Source of the DNA: Bryum argenteum
Lineage: Eukaryota; Streptophyta; Bryopsida; Bryales; Bryaceae
Direction: 5' to 3'
Assembly: GCA_037043015.1 (NCBI GenBank)
Contig: CM073326.1
Span: 4,561,845-4,625,844, forward strand
DNA: 64,000 nt
The notes under the pieces are model-generated. The model was not told where the DNA came from, did not search any database, and saw nothing but the letters and a program-made list of their open reading frames with translations. Every line of letters starts with the position of its first letter. Positions within the stretch are counted from its first letter, which is position 1. Shown here one piece after another: positions 23,210-39,070 of this stretch. The translations under genes and the position numbers were made by a program.

Positions 23210-25194
23210 ATAGTAATATGTTTTAAAATTAAACAATGCTCACATCATTTATTTATTTATTTTTATTAACAAAAGAAACCCTAAGCCAAAACCCAATAGC
23301 TTGTATGTTCCAATGATGAGGTGGGTAATGAACATTTTGTCCAAAAATAAGCTTTGAGATATCCATGTAGCATGTAAGAATAGTTCTATACAAGTGCCCT
23401 AATAGATTCAAGATATCTTTGCACAATCGTGATACTTTCTTTTGGTTTTCGTGTAGACAAGTGTGAGTACGGATCATTGTACATGAGTTGATGGGGTCCA
23501 ATCATTACAAGAAAACCCTATATCCATGCTACAACAAAAAATAAATTTTAATCCTCACAAAGCTATTAAGACCGTACACCAACATTGTTTTTAGATGCAC
23601 ATGGAGCATGACATAAGGCACACTTTTCACAACAAGTTGACCGCCCAAAATAGTCAAATAATATGTCAAATAGTCCAAAGTGATTATAGATGAAGGTACA
23701 AACCTTAGCTAGAACCTAATAGTGTTTTAGCTGATCGTACATACACCAACATTGTCATTGGCACAATGCTTTGTTTTTTTTTTCCCCTTTTTTTCATGCA
23801 CAAAGGACACACTTTTCACAAGTTGACCGCCCAAATAGTAAAAAGAAAACATGTACCAACTCCAAGTGTTTATAGGTACCTAGACGAGGGTACACAAAAC
23901 CTAATAAAGTAAAATAAAATAGAAGAGTCAATAGAATGGTCATAATGGGGGGGATAGTATATACCATGAGGACATTCTAGTACTTGACTCATTGGCCATT
24001 TACTATTTCCACTCTTTTGGAGAAAAATTGGGTTTTCTTGGTTCTCATCATTTGCATGTTTGAAAGGGAATGATTCCTTTAGCATATCTTCCTAGTGAGA
24101 TTATTTGGGAAATTGTCTTGTTTGTTTTATATGCAATTTTGCAACTTGGGGACCACCGCTTTTATTACTGTACATGTACATGACTGCCCATATTGAAAAA
24201 TAAGGGTGAAAGTATACTATTGTTTGATTTATTTAGGATTTTTAACTTTTATATGGTTCTTGGCAATTTGTTTGTTTTTTTACCCTAGAATTTTAATTTT
24301 TAAAATATGGGTTCAATGAAAAAGAGTTTCTATGGATTTGGAGCTTTATTTTCGTCGATTACAACTTGTTTTGTCTTCTACTTGACATACATATCAATAT
24401 TTCTATATGTGGTTGTTTCAACAAATCGCTAACAACAAAACAACTTAGACTACAAGATAATGTATGAATCGACATCAAAAATTGCTAGATTTGGATTTGA
24501 AAGTACGATAAGTATGCACTTTGGAACAAGAAATAGTCTACAAAGTGATATAAAGTGCACACTCATTTTATTTTATTTTTATTTTTTCTATTGTTGTACA
24601 AGGAGCGCAAGGCTTACGACACTTTTTGCATGAGGTGGTGAGATGCTCAAGTAGCATCAACTATTTACAGCAAGTGATTGCGAGGCTAACTCGACCAGGG
24701 GGGCTTTTATGCCACTCTCTTATGCTAATGGTGACGTGTAACATTTAGTGTCACGGTACGCAATTAACATTCTTAACAACTCATGTGTAGTTTTTGGTAT
24801 GAACCAAATAATGTACATCAAAAACCATTGAAATGGTTTTGAAATACCAAAGAGAGAGTGGTCTATAAATTAGAATTCTTCCCAAGTTCACTCGAAGAAG
24901 TAAAGGCTTCAAAGACTACCAATGGGTCTAAAATTATGGTGATTACATTCTTGCAATTTGAGTGTTTTTATAAAATGCCACAAAATCTCCCAAAATGTTG
25001 TGTGCATGTGAATGCATTTGTGACAAGTGTCAATCGTCCAAATTATTGGATAGAATGTACTTTGATGCAATGAAATTTACTTTCAGTTAAAAATGAAATA
25101 AAATAGAATGTTATAAGTCCCTTCAGAAGCTAACTCCCTCTGCCTCTTTGAAAAACATCAAGATTTGGTTTCGACACTCGTCTCACATTTGATA
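23210..25194. other. Intergenic, nothing recognisable
   Basis: AT-rich sequence. A phrase around 'CACACTTTTCACAACAAGTTGACCGCCCAAA' (read in two pieces, near 23618-23650 and 23808-23835) recurs, suggesting an old duplication. No gene is supported. Confidence 0.5.
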
Positions 25195-25563
25195 TTAACC
25201 CTTAAACGTCAGGCTATACGGTTTTGGGCAGCCTAGAATTGGATCACAACATCTTTTGGACTTGGGCATTTTGAATAGTGCACTTTTTGAACTTGGGCAT
25301 CATGAATGATCCAATCAATGATGAGCTTGCAACCTCCTACAAGGTTATGTACAAATTAACTTACCTACCACAATCCTTTTGAAGCACAAAATCACTCATA
25401 CAAATTGTGATTTGAATTCTAAAATTGCACTTTTTAAATGCATCACAAGAAGGTGACCTGTTTGACATCAAAATATAAGTGAAAAGTTGAGTACATTGAG
25501 AGCTACAGAGGAGATTCTGTTGGGATATGACCCCTCAGGTCACCTTCGGCATTTAAGGGTTAA
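25195..25563. mobile_element. 369-bp TTAA element with CCCTTAAA ends
   Basis: The left end is TTAACCCTTAAACGTCAGG and the right end CGGCATTTAAGGGTTAA, with TTAA on both sides. The interior ('TTGGATCACAACATCTTTTG', 'GAGAGCTACAGAG') is shared with the elements at 40146-40742 (same orientation) and 40965-41599 (opposite orientation). Non-autonomous. Confidence 0.8.
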
Positions 25564-27147
25564 TGAACAAGTTCTAATGATATCTTAAAACCACTCCCTA
25601 AAAACCTCACAACAGAAAATTCAATCATTTTTAGTGTTTTCTTAGACAGAGGAGTATTCTTCATTGGGAGCTTGAGGGATGAAAAAATAGAGGATTTTCA
25701 TGTCCTTATAATGATCACCTAGAATATCCAACCTAGCATATTCTAAAACACACATGAGGCAAACTCAATACACTAAATAGGTAGATTAGTGTTAGATACA
25801 CTAATTTATATAAACATGTTATAAGTTTTTACAGTTGGTCAATATATTTACCCTCTACATCCGTCAAGATGTGGATCCTTCGAGAGTATTGGAGTCAATA
25901 CTCTTGGTAAATTTTCTATTGGTAAAGTAAAAAGTTATAGCATTTTCAAATCTTATAAAAATCTAACACTAATCTACCTATTCAATGTAGTCCTGATTAC
26001 CTAGTAAAGGACACAAACATGGCAAGGTCTGCTTTTTTTTTTACCAGAGTGACTATAGTACGAATTTACCCTAATCCACAAGAATCCATGAGAGCGACAC
26101 GAAGCGACGAAAGGCAAAAACTCGGATGGGATTCCGTGCGACAGAAAAACACCACGGACGACAAGAAAACATCGTCTCGTCGCCGATTCTTCGCGTACGG
26201 CGACGACACGTCCACGCACCTTCGTCCTTCGTCGCGCCGATCCGTCGCGTCCAACGACGGAACCTTCTTCCGTCGTTCTCGCAGAGTCGCATTCCCGGTC
26301 TTTGGGGGTACTGTACCGAACAGTCTTCCACCAGTTCACTTCTACAAAAGCCGCGCACTTTCTCTCTCCGAAATCGCACTTTGTTACCTTTTCTGCCATC
26401 ACTACTCAGTTACAATCATACTAGGCATGCTTCATGTGTCAATTCTTCGTACACATTTGAGAAAAACCTTGTGGAAATCGTGCAAGAGCTCCGAGGACGA
26501 CGACTGAAAACCTTTCTGGACACACGATTATTACCACGGTTGGGTGAGCCGTAGAGTAGTAGTTACTGTTGCTCGAGCGTGAGGCGAGGAGCTGGCGAGA
26601 TTCCTGCCACGGTTGGCTATTAACAGCCCCACCTGATCGATCGGAGTATCGACGACCCACAATCAAAAAGGGCTCCTTCGCTCTTGGAGCTTGCAGTTTT
26701 CATTTTTTTCTTCCTGTCTGTCGGCAATTCGAATTTCCTTTCGTCGCTTAGTTGTCAGGTGTTCTGGTCCTCTCGGTTGAGTGTTCTGGTCCGTGGTTGT
26801 TGCTGCTGCTCAGAACGACTTTCCGACATTTCGTGCAGGTTGATAGATAGATAGGTAACAGTGGTTGGGTGGGGGCACTTTCTGATCCGTGGGTGGCACT
26901 TTCTGAACCTGCTAGCTTCTGTGAATCGATTACTGAGGGTTTGATTCATTAGGACGAAACGTACTACCAGATTGGTTTTTTTTTTTTTTTTTTCCCTGAA
27001 TGCTTCCATCGACAACAATCATGCGGCCGTGCTGTGGACCTCGATGTGAGGATGTGACGAAGGCCAGTATCTCGCCGCAAGAATGCGACTTCCGTCACGT
27101 CTTGGTGGAGCGGCTGGAGTGATTTAGTGCGCTCGATCTATCCATCT
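25564..27147. other. Intergenic; GC-richer CGA/TCG-rich block at 26060-26530
   Basis: About 26060-26530 is markedly richer in CpG than its surroundings and is open on both strands for 130-160 codons. The translations are Arg/Ser-rich without recognisable domains, so base composition explains the openness. It may be an unrecognised first exon or a distal leader of the kinase gene. The rest up to the TATA box at 27151 shows nothing definite apart from a T run near 26977. Confidence 0.4.
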
Positions 27148-27150
27148 ATC

Positions 27151-27157
27151 TATATAT
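27151..27157 (+). promoter_or_regulatory. TATA box of the GRIK-like gene
   Basis: TATATAT within 'CTATCTATATATGGC', about 110 bp upstream of the ATG at 27265. This predicts a start of transcription near 27185 and an 80-nt leader. Confidence 0.5.
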
Positions 27158-27264
27158 GGCAACAGTAGCTGCTCGTCACCTCAAGAGAGCGATCAAACGC
27201 GGGGAAGAGGAAGAGACACAGCGCTGGTAAACACTAGTAACATACGTACATACATCGAGCAATC

Positions 27265-31876
<4,612 letters not shown>

Positions 31877-33229
31877 GTTCTTACAACCTATAATTGTTAC
31901 GAAACACCTCATAGCGCAAGACATCCATGTGACATAGTCTGTAGAACTACCTCCAACATACTCTTTGTTCACAATCCTTTTTTGAGGATACCCTTTACTT
32001 TATTGTAGATATTTCATAAATATGTCATTTGAATGATAGTGATAGTTATAAGTCTAGAGCTAATTTGTTGATAGTAGTGACTCATTTACTTGTAACTATA
32101 TATGTTGATTTAATAGTGATTCATAGGAATAGGTGGTAACTTGCTATAAGCGCTCATTTTGTGCTCATCAACTTCTTCTTGTATGTTTTTGACAAATCTC
32201 GAGGACTCATAGTTTCAATAGATAAAATAGAGCATCTGATAGAATGATGACTATGCTTGACATGTTTTTAATAGAATGATGACTATGCTCGACATGTTTT
32301 TAATAGAATGATGACTATGCTCGACATGTTTTTGATAGAATGATGACTATGCTCGTCATGTTTTTCGTGCACGATTACATCCTAGAATTGTACCATTGTA
32401 TTTATTTGGCTATGAGAATCGAATTTTGGGCTTTTGAGTTGTTCTAACTACCCAAATTTTTTTTAACATGTGCCATATTTAAGGGAATTGATAGATAGTA
32501 TACAGGTGCTTGGATGATGAACTTCCATAATGTAGATACTTATCATACCCATCTCGTTTCTAAACTAAACATGCTAACAATACAAAAAGGAGGAAAAAAA
32601 AAAGGGTCCCAAAATGTTTGGCAATCAATTTTAAACCCATATCTTTAGGTGTTGAAGTCAATCACTAAGGTTGAGTGTCCTAAAAGCACCATTCTTAAGA
32701 GATCTGACCTATTTTTAGCACTAGTAAATTCAAAATAAAATTATGACCACATTCCAAATAGGTTTTCAAGAGGATTGCAAACATTTGCAACATTAAACTC
32801 GCATTTGTGAATTTGATACAAAATTCCAAAGTGCTAAGTAAGATTTGACCCAATTGCGTTATATACAAATGAAGTACATCTGTATTTCCACAATCTACAA
32901 ATGAGGTACAACGCGCATTTGGGTTCCCTGGAGCTTTTAGGTAGTTCAACCGTACTGCACATTTTCAACAGTACAGGAGCCATCGAGTAAATAAATTCAA
33001 AGAATGTCTTCCTATTTGACATCAACTTTCAGCTTCCAGGATAAGGCCTAGGGACACTGGAACAAAAACACCAAAAGTCAAACATATAATGAAAAAAAGG
33101 CCCACAAGTCAAAAATATAATAAATAAAAGCCCCATTAGTCACACATATAATGAATAAAATCTAAACGCCATAAACTAAGACAGACCAGACCAAATACTA
33201 GGGTAGAGTAAACCCAATTTACACGATGG
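31877..33229. other. 3' flank of the kinase gene and intergenic
   Basis: No further gene is supported up to the tandem array. A 32-bp tandem repeat lies at 32239-32365 and is listed separately. Confidence 0.55.
32239..32365. repeat. 32-bp tandem repeat, 4 copies
   Basis: Unit 'ATAGAATGATGACTATGCTC' plus 'GACATGTTTTTA', four near-identical head-to-tail copies about 360 bp downstream of the kinase stop codon. Confidence 0.9.
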
Positions 33230-33752
33230 TGCACACATTGAATTCCTACGTGATTGCGCGGAGAGCCCATGGGCCTCGGTAGGAGGTTGGTTCACCACCA
33301 CGCTCCACCACTAGGGCGAGGGCGTGAGCGTGGAGTTCAATCTTAGAGGCACATCGATCGGCCGAGGAACCCGCCGCAAGCGGCGTGTTCCCAAGTGTTC
33401 TCTTGCTTATTATTGTTCAAATCCTAATCAATCATCAACCATGCCTTCGCATTGCCAAAGTACAAAAGGTCTCAAGGTGTGCCTACAAATACTCCACATT
33501 CGTGTCTATTGAGTGATTTCAAACACCAACCAACTCGACTCTTCCCATCAACTCATCGGATGCATGCAAAGAAGAACACAACGAGAACCATCGTGCAATA
33601 CGGAGACAAATGTGTTATATCAAAAAGTCGCATTTTATTCTTATAATGATTGTTGCGTGGAGGGAATCGATTCTTCCTCCAAAACATGCCATGAGCTTTG
33701 TGTGATACATGATTCTATACGCGTGCTAGTTCACACCGCCCGGACGCTATCT

Positions 33753-33899
33753 CTATTGCATTGCGGATATGATGTTGTTGTACACCTCGTACATGTATAC
33801 GCCTATCGCAATCAACGAGAGCATGGAAATGCCAAACACCACGAGGTTCTTCACGCCATCGTGGTTGTTCTTCATTGCAACCCGGCGACTCGTCGCCAT
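33753..33899 (-). CDS. Tandem mini-gene copy 1: 48-aa single-pass membrane protein (intact)
   Basis: I do not recognise the product. On the minus strand an ATG in good plant context (CCACTCCATGGCG) opens 48 codons ending in TAG. The protein starts MATSRRVAMKNNHDGVKNL, has a hydrophobic segment at about residues 20-39 (VVFGISMLSLIAIGVYMY) and ends YEVYNNIISAMQ. The short basic N terminus followed by one membrane span resembles small organelle-membrane subunits in shape only. A TATATAA lies at 34106-34112 and an AATAAA at 33634-33639, so the unit has the parts of a complete small gene. The frame is identical in copies 5 and 6. Confidence 0.55.
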   Translation of the reverse strand: MATSRRVAMKNNHDGVKNLVVFGISMLSLIAIGVYMYEVYNNIISAMQ

Positions 33900-34750
33900 G
33901 GAGTGGTTGCCTTTTAGCTCTCTCCCTTCTCTCCGCAAGCGGCCTTCACGCAACTTCCAAAATCGCCACTACGGCCAACCCTCGTCTCAATCCGGATGCC
34001 TCCTCGACCAAGAAGATGAAGGCGGGAGAGCTCTCGAAATTGCAATGCGCAAATAAAAGCTTGAGGATGGCAAGAGAAGTGATTCTTGGCATGGGCACAA
34101 CACGCTTATATAGGATATGCCCACCCCCAAGGCAATGGTTCGCCCTCGAGGCGATGGCGGGAGGGATGTTGTTGGACTCGGGCTCGGGTTGTTGCACACA
34201 TTGGAATCCTACGTGGTTGCGCGGAGAGCCCATGGGCCTCGGTAGGAGGTTGGTTCACCACCACGCTCCACCACTAGGGCGCGGCGTGAGCGTGGAGTTC
34301 AATCTTAGAGGCACATCGATCGGCCGAGGAACCCGCCGCAAGCGGCGTGTTCCCAAGTGTTCTCTTGCTTATTATTGTTCAAATCCTAATCAATCATCAA
34401 CCATGCCTTCGCATTGCCAAAGTACAAAAGGTCTCAAGGTGTGCCTACAAATACTCCACATTCGTGTCTATTGAGTGATTTCAAACACCAACCAACTCGA
34501 CTCTTCCCATCAACTCATCGGATGCATGCAAAGAAGAACACAACGAGAACCATCGTGCAATACGGAGACAAATGTGTTATATCAAAAAGTCGCATTTTAT
34601 TCTTATAATGATTGTTGCGTGGAGGGAATCGATTCTTCCTCCAAAACATGCCATGAGCTTTGTGTGATACATGATTCTATACGCGTGCTAGTTCACACCG
34701 CCCGGACGCTATCTCTATTGCATTGCGGATATGATGTTGTTGTACACCTC

Positions 34751-34861
34751 TTACATGTATACGCCTATCGCAATCAACGAGAGCATGGAAATGCCAAACA
34801 CCACGAGGTTCTTCACGCCATCGTGGTTGTTCTTCATTGCAACCCGGCGACTCGTCGCCAT
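34751..34861 (-). pseudogene. Tandem mini-gene copy 2: premature stop
   Basis: Same start and first 36 codons as copy 1, then GAG-to-TAA type change (TACGAG read as TAAGAG) gives a stop at 34751-34753. The 36-residue product keeps most of the membrane segment but loses the 12-residue C-terminal tail. The same mutation occurs in copy 4. Promoter-side motifs and the polyadenylation signal are preserved, so it may still be transcribed. Confidence 0.5.
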
Positions 34862-35641
34862 GGAGTGGTTGCCTTTTAGCTCTCTCCTTCTGCTGCAAGC
34901 GGCCTTCACGCAACTTCCAAAAATCGCTTCACTACGGCCAACCCTCGTCTCAATCCGGATGCCTCCCTCGACCAAGAAGATGAAGGCGGGAGAGCTCTCT
35001 GAAATTGCAATGCGCAAATAAAAGCTTGAGGATGGCAAGAGAAGTGATTCTTGGCATGGGCACAACACGCTTATATAGGATATGCCCACCCCCAAGGCAA
35101 TGGTTCGCCCTCGAGGCGATGGCGGGAGGGATGTTGTTGGACTCGGGCTCGGGTTGTTGCACACATTGGAATCCCTACGTGGTTGCGCGGAGAGCCCATG
35201 GGCCTCGGTAGGAGGTTGGTTCACCACCACGCTCCACCACTAGGGCGGGCGTGAGCGTGGAGTTCAATCTTAGAGGCACATCGATCGGCCGAGGAACCCG
35301 CCGCAAGCGGCGTGTTCCCAAGTGTTCTCTTGCTTATTATTGTTCAAATCCTAATCAATCATCAACCATGCCTTCGCATTGCCAAAGTACAAAAGGTCTC
35401 AAGGTGTGCCTACAAATACTCCACATTCGTGTCTATTGAGTGATTTCAAACACCAACCAACTCGACTCTTCCCATCAACTCATCGGATGCATGCAAAGAA
35501 GAACACAACGAGAACCATCGTGCAATACGGAGACAAATGTGTTATATCAAAAAGTCGCATTTTATTCTTATAATGATTGTTGCGTGGAGGGAATCGATTC
35601 TTCCTCCAAAACATGCCATGAGCTTTGTGTGATACATGATT

Positions 35642-35824
35642 CTATACGCGTGCTAGTTCACACCGCCCGGACGCTATCTCTATTGCATTGCGGATATGAT
35701 GTTGTTGTACACCTCGTACATGTATACGCCTATCGCAATCAACGAGCATGGAAATGCCAAACACCACGAGGTTCTTCACGCCATCGTGGTTGTTCTTCAT
35801 TGCAACCCGGCGACTCGCCGCCAT
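35642..35824 (-). pseudogene. Tandem mini-gene copy 3: 2-bp deletion, shifted frame
   Basis: The frame opens with MAASRR (Thr3 to Ala) and matches the intact copies up to ...VVFGISML. There a 2-bp loss (CGAGAGCATGG to CGAGCATGG on the plus strand, near 35744) shifts the frame. The shifted product would be 60 residues with a broken membrane segment and a charged tail. It is most likely non-functional. Confidence 0.55.
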
Positions 35825-36683
35825 GGAGTGGTTGCCTTTTTTAGCTCTCTCCCTTCTCTGCCGCAAGCGGCCTTCACGCAACTTCCAAAATCGCCGCACT
35901 ACGCCAACGCTCGTCTCAATCCGGATGCCTCCTCGACCAAGAAGATGAAGGCGGGAGAGCTCTCGAAATTGCAATGCGCAAATAAAAGCTTGAGGATGGC
36001 AAGAGAAGTGATTCTTGGCATGGGCACAACACGCTTATATAGGATATGCCCACCCCCAAGGCAATGGTTCGCCCTCGAGGCGATGGCGGGAGGGATGTTG
36101 TTGGACTCGGGCTCGGGTTGTTGCACACATTGGAATCCTACGTGGTTGCGCGGAGAGCCCATGGGCCTCGGTAGGAGGTTGGTTCACCACCACGCTCCAC
36201 CACTAGGGCGAGGAGGGCGTGAGCGTGGAGTTCAATCTTAGAGGCACATCGATCGGCCGAGGAACCCGCCGCAAGCGGCGTGTTCCCAAGTGTTCTCTTG
36301 CTTATTATTGTTCAAATCCTAATCAATCATCAACCATGCCTTCGCATTGCCAAAGTACAAAAGGTCTCAAGGTGTGCCTACAAATACTCCACATTCGTGT
36401 CTATTGAGTGATTTCAAACACCAACCAACTCGACTCTTCCCATCAACTCATCGGATGCATGCAAAGAAGAACACAACGAGAACCATCGTGCAATACGGAG
36501 ACAAATGTGTTATATCAAAAAGTCGCATTTTATTCTTATAATGATTGTTGCGTGGAGGGAATCGATTCTTCCTCCAAAACATGCCATGAGCTTTGTGTGA
36601 TACATGATTCTATACGCGTGCTAGTTCACACCGCCCGGACGCTATCTCTATTGCATTGCGGATATGATGTTGTTGTACACCTC

Positions 36684-36794
36684 TTACATGTATACGCCTA
36701 TCGCAATCAACGAGAGCATGGAAATGCCAAACACCACGAGGTTCTTCACGCCATCGTGGTTGTTCTTCATTGCAACCCGGCGACTCGTCGCCAT
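36684..36794 (-). pseudogene. Tandem mini-gene copy 4: premature stop shared with copy 2
   Basis: Identical in coding sequence to copy 2, including the TAA after residue 36. Its leader also resembles copy 2 ('CGCTTCACTACGGCC' on the plus strand), so copies 2 and 4 probably share a duplication or conversion history. Confidence 0.5.
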
Positions 36795-37612
36795 GGAGTG
36801 GTTGCCTTTTAGCTCTCTCCCTTCTCTGCTGCAAGCGGCCTTCACGCAACTTCCAAAAATCGCTTCACTACGGCCAACGCTCGTCTCAATCCGGATGCCT
36901 CCCTCGACCAAGAAGATGAAGGCGGGAGAGCTCTCTGAAATTGCAATGCGCAAATAAAAGCTTGAGGATGGCAAGAGAAGTGATTCTTGGCATGGGCACA
37001 ACACGCTTATATAGGATATGCCCACCCCCAAGGCAATGGTTCGCCCTCGAGGCGATGGCGGGAGGGATGTTGTTGGACTCGGGCTCGGGTTGTTGCACAC
37101 ATTGGAATCCTACGTGGTTGCGCGGAGAGCCCATGGGCCTCGGTAGGAGGTTGGTTCACCACCACGCTCCACCAGGGCGCGGCGTGAGCGTGGAGTTCAA
37201 TCTTAGAGGCACATCGATCGGCCGAGGAACCCGCCGCAAGCGGCGTGTTCCCAAGTGTTCTCTTGCTTATTATTGTTCAAATCCTAATCAATCATCAACC
37301 ATGCCTTCGCATTGCCAAAGTACAAAAGGTCTCAAGGTGTGCCTACAAATACTCCACATTCGTGTCTATTGAGTGATTTCAAACACCAACCAACTCGACT
37401 CTTCCCATCAACTCATCGGATGCATGCAAAGAAGAACACAACAAGAACCATCGTGCAATACGGAGACAAATGTGTTATATCAAAAAGTCGCATTTTATTC
37501 TTATAATGATTGTTGCGTGGAGGGAATCGATTCTTCCTCCAAAACATGCCATGAGCTTTGTGTGATACATGATTCTATACGCGTGCTAGTTCACACCGCC
37601 CGGACGCTATCT

Positions 37613-37759
37613 CTATTGCATTGCGGATATGATGTTGTTGTACACCTCGTACATGTATACGCCTATCGCAATCAACGAGAGCATGGAAATGCCAAACACC
37701 ACGAGGTTCTTCACGCCATCGTGGTTGTTCTTCATTGCAACCCGGCGACTCGTCGCCAT
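37613..37759 (-). CDS. Tandem mini-gene copy 5: 48-aa single-pass membrane protein (intact)
   Basis: Complete 48-codon frame, identical in protein sequence to copies 1 and 6. TATATAA lies at 37970-37976, about 210 nt upstream of the ATG. The unit shares a G-to-A difference with copy 6 in the region past the polyadenylation signal (near 37443 and 38408), marking these two as close relatives. Confidence 0.55.
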   Translation of the reverse strand: MATSRRVAMKNNHDGVKNLVVFGISMLSLIAIGVYMYEVYNNIISAMQ

Positions 37760-38458
37760 GGAGTGGTTGCCTTTTAGCTCTCTCCCTTCTCTGCTGCAAG
37801 CGGCCTTCACGCAACTTCCAAAATCGCTTCACTACGGCCAACCTCGTCTCAATCCGGATGCCTCCCTCGACCAAGAAGATGAAGGCGGGAGAGCTCTCTG
37901 AAATTGCAATGCGCAAATAAAAGCTTGAGGATGGCAAGAGAAGTGATTCTTGGCATGGGCACAACACGCTTATATAGGATATGCCCACCCCCAAGGCAAT
38001 GGTTCGCCCTCGAGGCGATGGCGGGAGGGATGTTGTTGGACTCGGGCTCGGGTTGTTGCACACATTGGAATCCTACGTGGTTGCGCGGAGAGCCCATGGG
38101 CCTCGGTAGGAGGTTGGTTCACCACCACGCTCCACCACTAGGCGGCGTGGCGTGGTGGAGTTCAATCTTAGAGGCACATCGATCGGCCGAGGAACCCGCC
38201 GCAAGCGGCGTGTTCCCAAGTGTTCTCTTGCTTATTATTGTTCAAATCCTAATCAATCATCAACCATGCCTTCGCATTGCCAAAGTACAAAAGGTCTCAA
38301 GGTGTGCCTACAAATACTCCACATTCGTGTCTATTGAGTGATTTCAAACACCAACCAACTCGACTCTTCCCATCAACTCATCGGATGCATGCAAAGAAGA
38401 ACACAACAAGAACCATCGTGCAATACGGAGACAAATGTGTTATATCAAAAAGTCGCAT

Positions 38459-38464
38459 TTTATT
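38459..38464 (-). terminator. AATAAA polyadenylation signal of mini-gene copy 6 (same in every unit)
   Basis: AATAAA on the minus strand about 115 nt after the stop codon. Equivalent signals occur in each unit, for example 33634-33639 in copy 1. Confidence 0.5.
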
Positions 38465-38577
38465 CTTATAATGATTGTTGCGTGGAGGGAATCGATTCTT
38501 CCTCCAAAACATGCCATGAGCTTTGTGTGATACATGATTCTATACGCGTGCTAGTTCACACCGCCCGGACGCTATCT

Positions 38578-38724
38578 CTATTGCATTGCGGATATGATGT
38601 TGTTGTACACCTCGTACATGTATACGCCTATCGCAATCAACGAGAGCATGGAAATGCCAAACACCACGAGGTTCTTCACGCCATCGTGGTTGTTCTTCAT
38701 TGCAACCCGGCGACTCGTCGCCAT
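38578..38724 (-). CDS. Tandem mini-gene copy 6: 48-aa single-pass membrane protein (intact)
   Basis: Complete 48-codon frame with the same protein as copies 1 and 5. It is the first gene of the array in the direction of transcription. TATATAA at 38937-38943 is 213 nt upstream of the ATG and AATAAA at 38459-38464 is about 115 nt downstream of the stop. Its promoter abuts the partial seventh unit. Confidence 0.55.
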   Translation of the reverse strand: MATSRRVAMKNNHDGVKNLVVFGISMLSLIAIGVYMYEVYNNIISAMQ

Positions 38725-38936
38725 GGAGTGGTTGCCTTTTAGCTCTCTCCCTTCTCTGCTGCAAGCGGCCTTCACGCAACTTCCAAAAATCGCTTCACTA
38801 CGGCCAACCCTCGTCTCAATCCGGATGCCTCCCTCGACCAAGAAGATGAAGGCGGGAGAGCTCTCTGAAATTGCAATGCGCAAATAAAAGCTTGAGGATG
38901 GCAAGAGAAGTGATTCTTGGCATGGGCACAACACGC

Positions 38937-38943
38937 TTATATA
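38937..38943 (-). promoter_or_regulatory. TATA box of mini-gene copy 6 (same in every unit)
   Basis: TATATAAG on the minus strand (within CCTATATAAGCG), present in all six full units at the same spacing from the ATG (about 205-215 nt). It implies a leader of roughly 180 nt. Confidence 0.6.
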
Positions 38944-39058
38944 GGATATGCCCACCCCCAAGGCAATGGTTCGCCCTCGAGGCGATGGCGGGAGGGATGT
39001 TGTTGGACTCGGGCTCGGGTTGTTGCACACATTGGAATCCTACGTGGTTGCGCGGAGA

Positions 39059-39070
39059 GCCCATGGGCCT
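39059..39070 (-). promoter_or_regulatory. Paired site II (TGGGCY) motif upstream of mini-gene copy 6
   Basis: GCCCATGGGCCT holds TGGGCC on one strand and TGGGCT on the other, about 115 bp upstream of the TATA box. It is repeated in every unit (for example 34226-34238). Site II elements are known from plant promoters of ribosomal and mitochondrial respiratory-chain genes and bind TCP factors. A CCAAT also lies nearby on the minus strand. Confidence 0.45.

Noticed and set aside
33412-33425. 'TGTTCAAATCC' as a tRNA T-loop
   Set aside because: No acceptor or anticodon stem can be drawn around it.
33731-33745. 'TCACACCGCCCGG' resembling the 3' end motif of small-subunit rRNA
   Set aside because: The surrounding sequence does not match rRNA; the similarity is limited to about ten bases.
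33513-33917. Plus-strand 134-codon frame conserved in the tandem units
   Set aside because: It opens with GTG, which plants do not normally use, its product has no recognisable feature, and its conservation follows from the near-identity of the units. The minus-strand frame has TATA, ATG context and AATAAA.
37575-38063. Longer minus-strand frame (up to 162 codons) running through a unit from the promoter side
   Set aside because: Its reading frame changes from unit to unit because of small indels in the leader, so it is not conserved even within the array.
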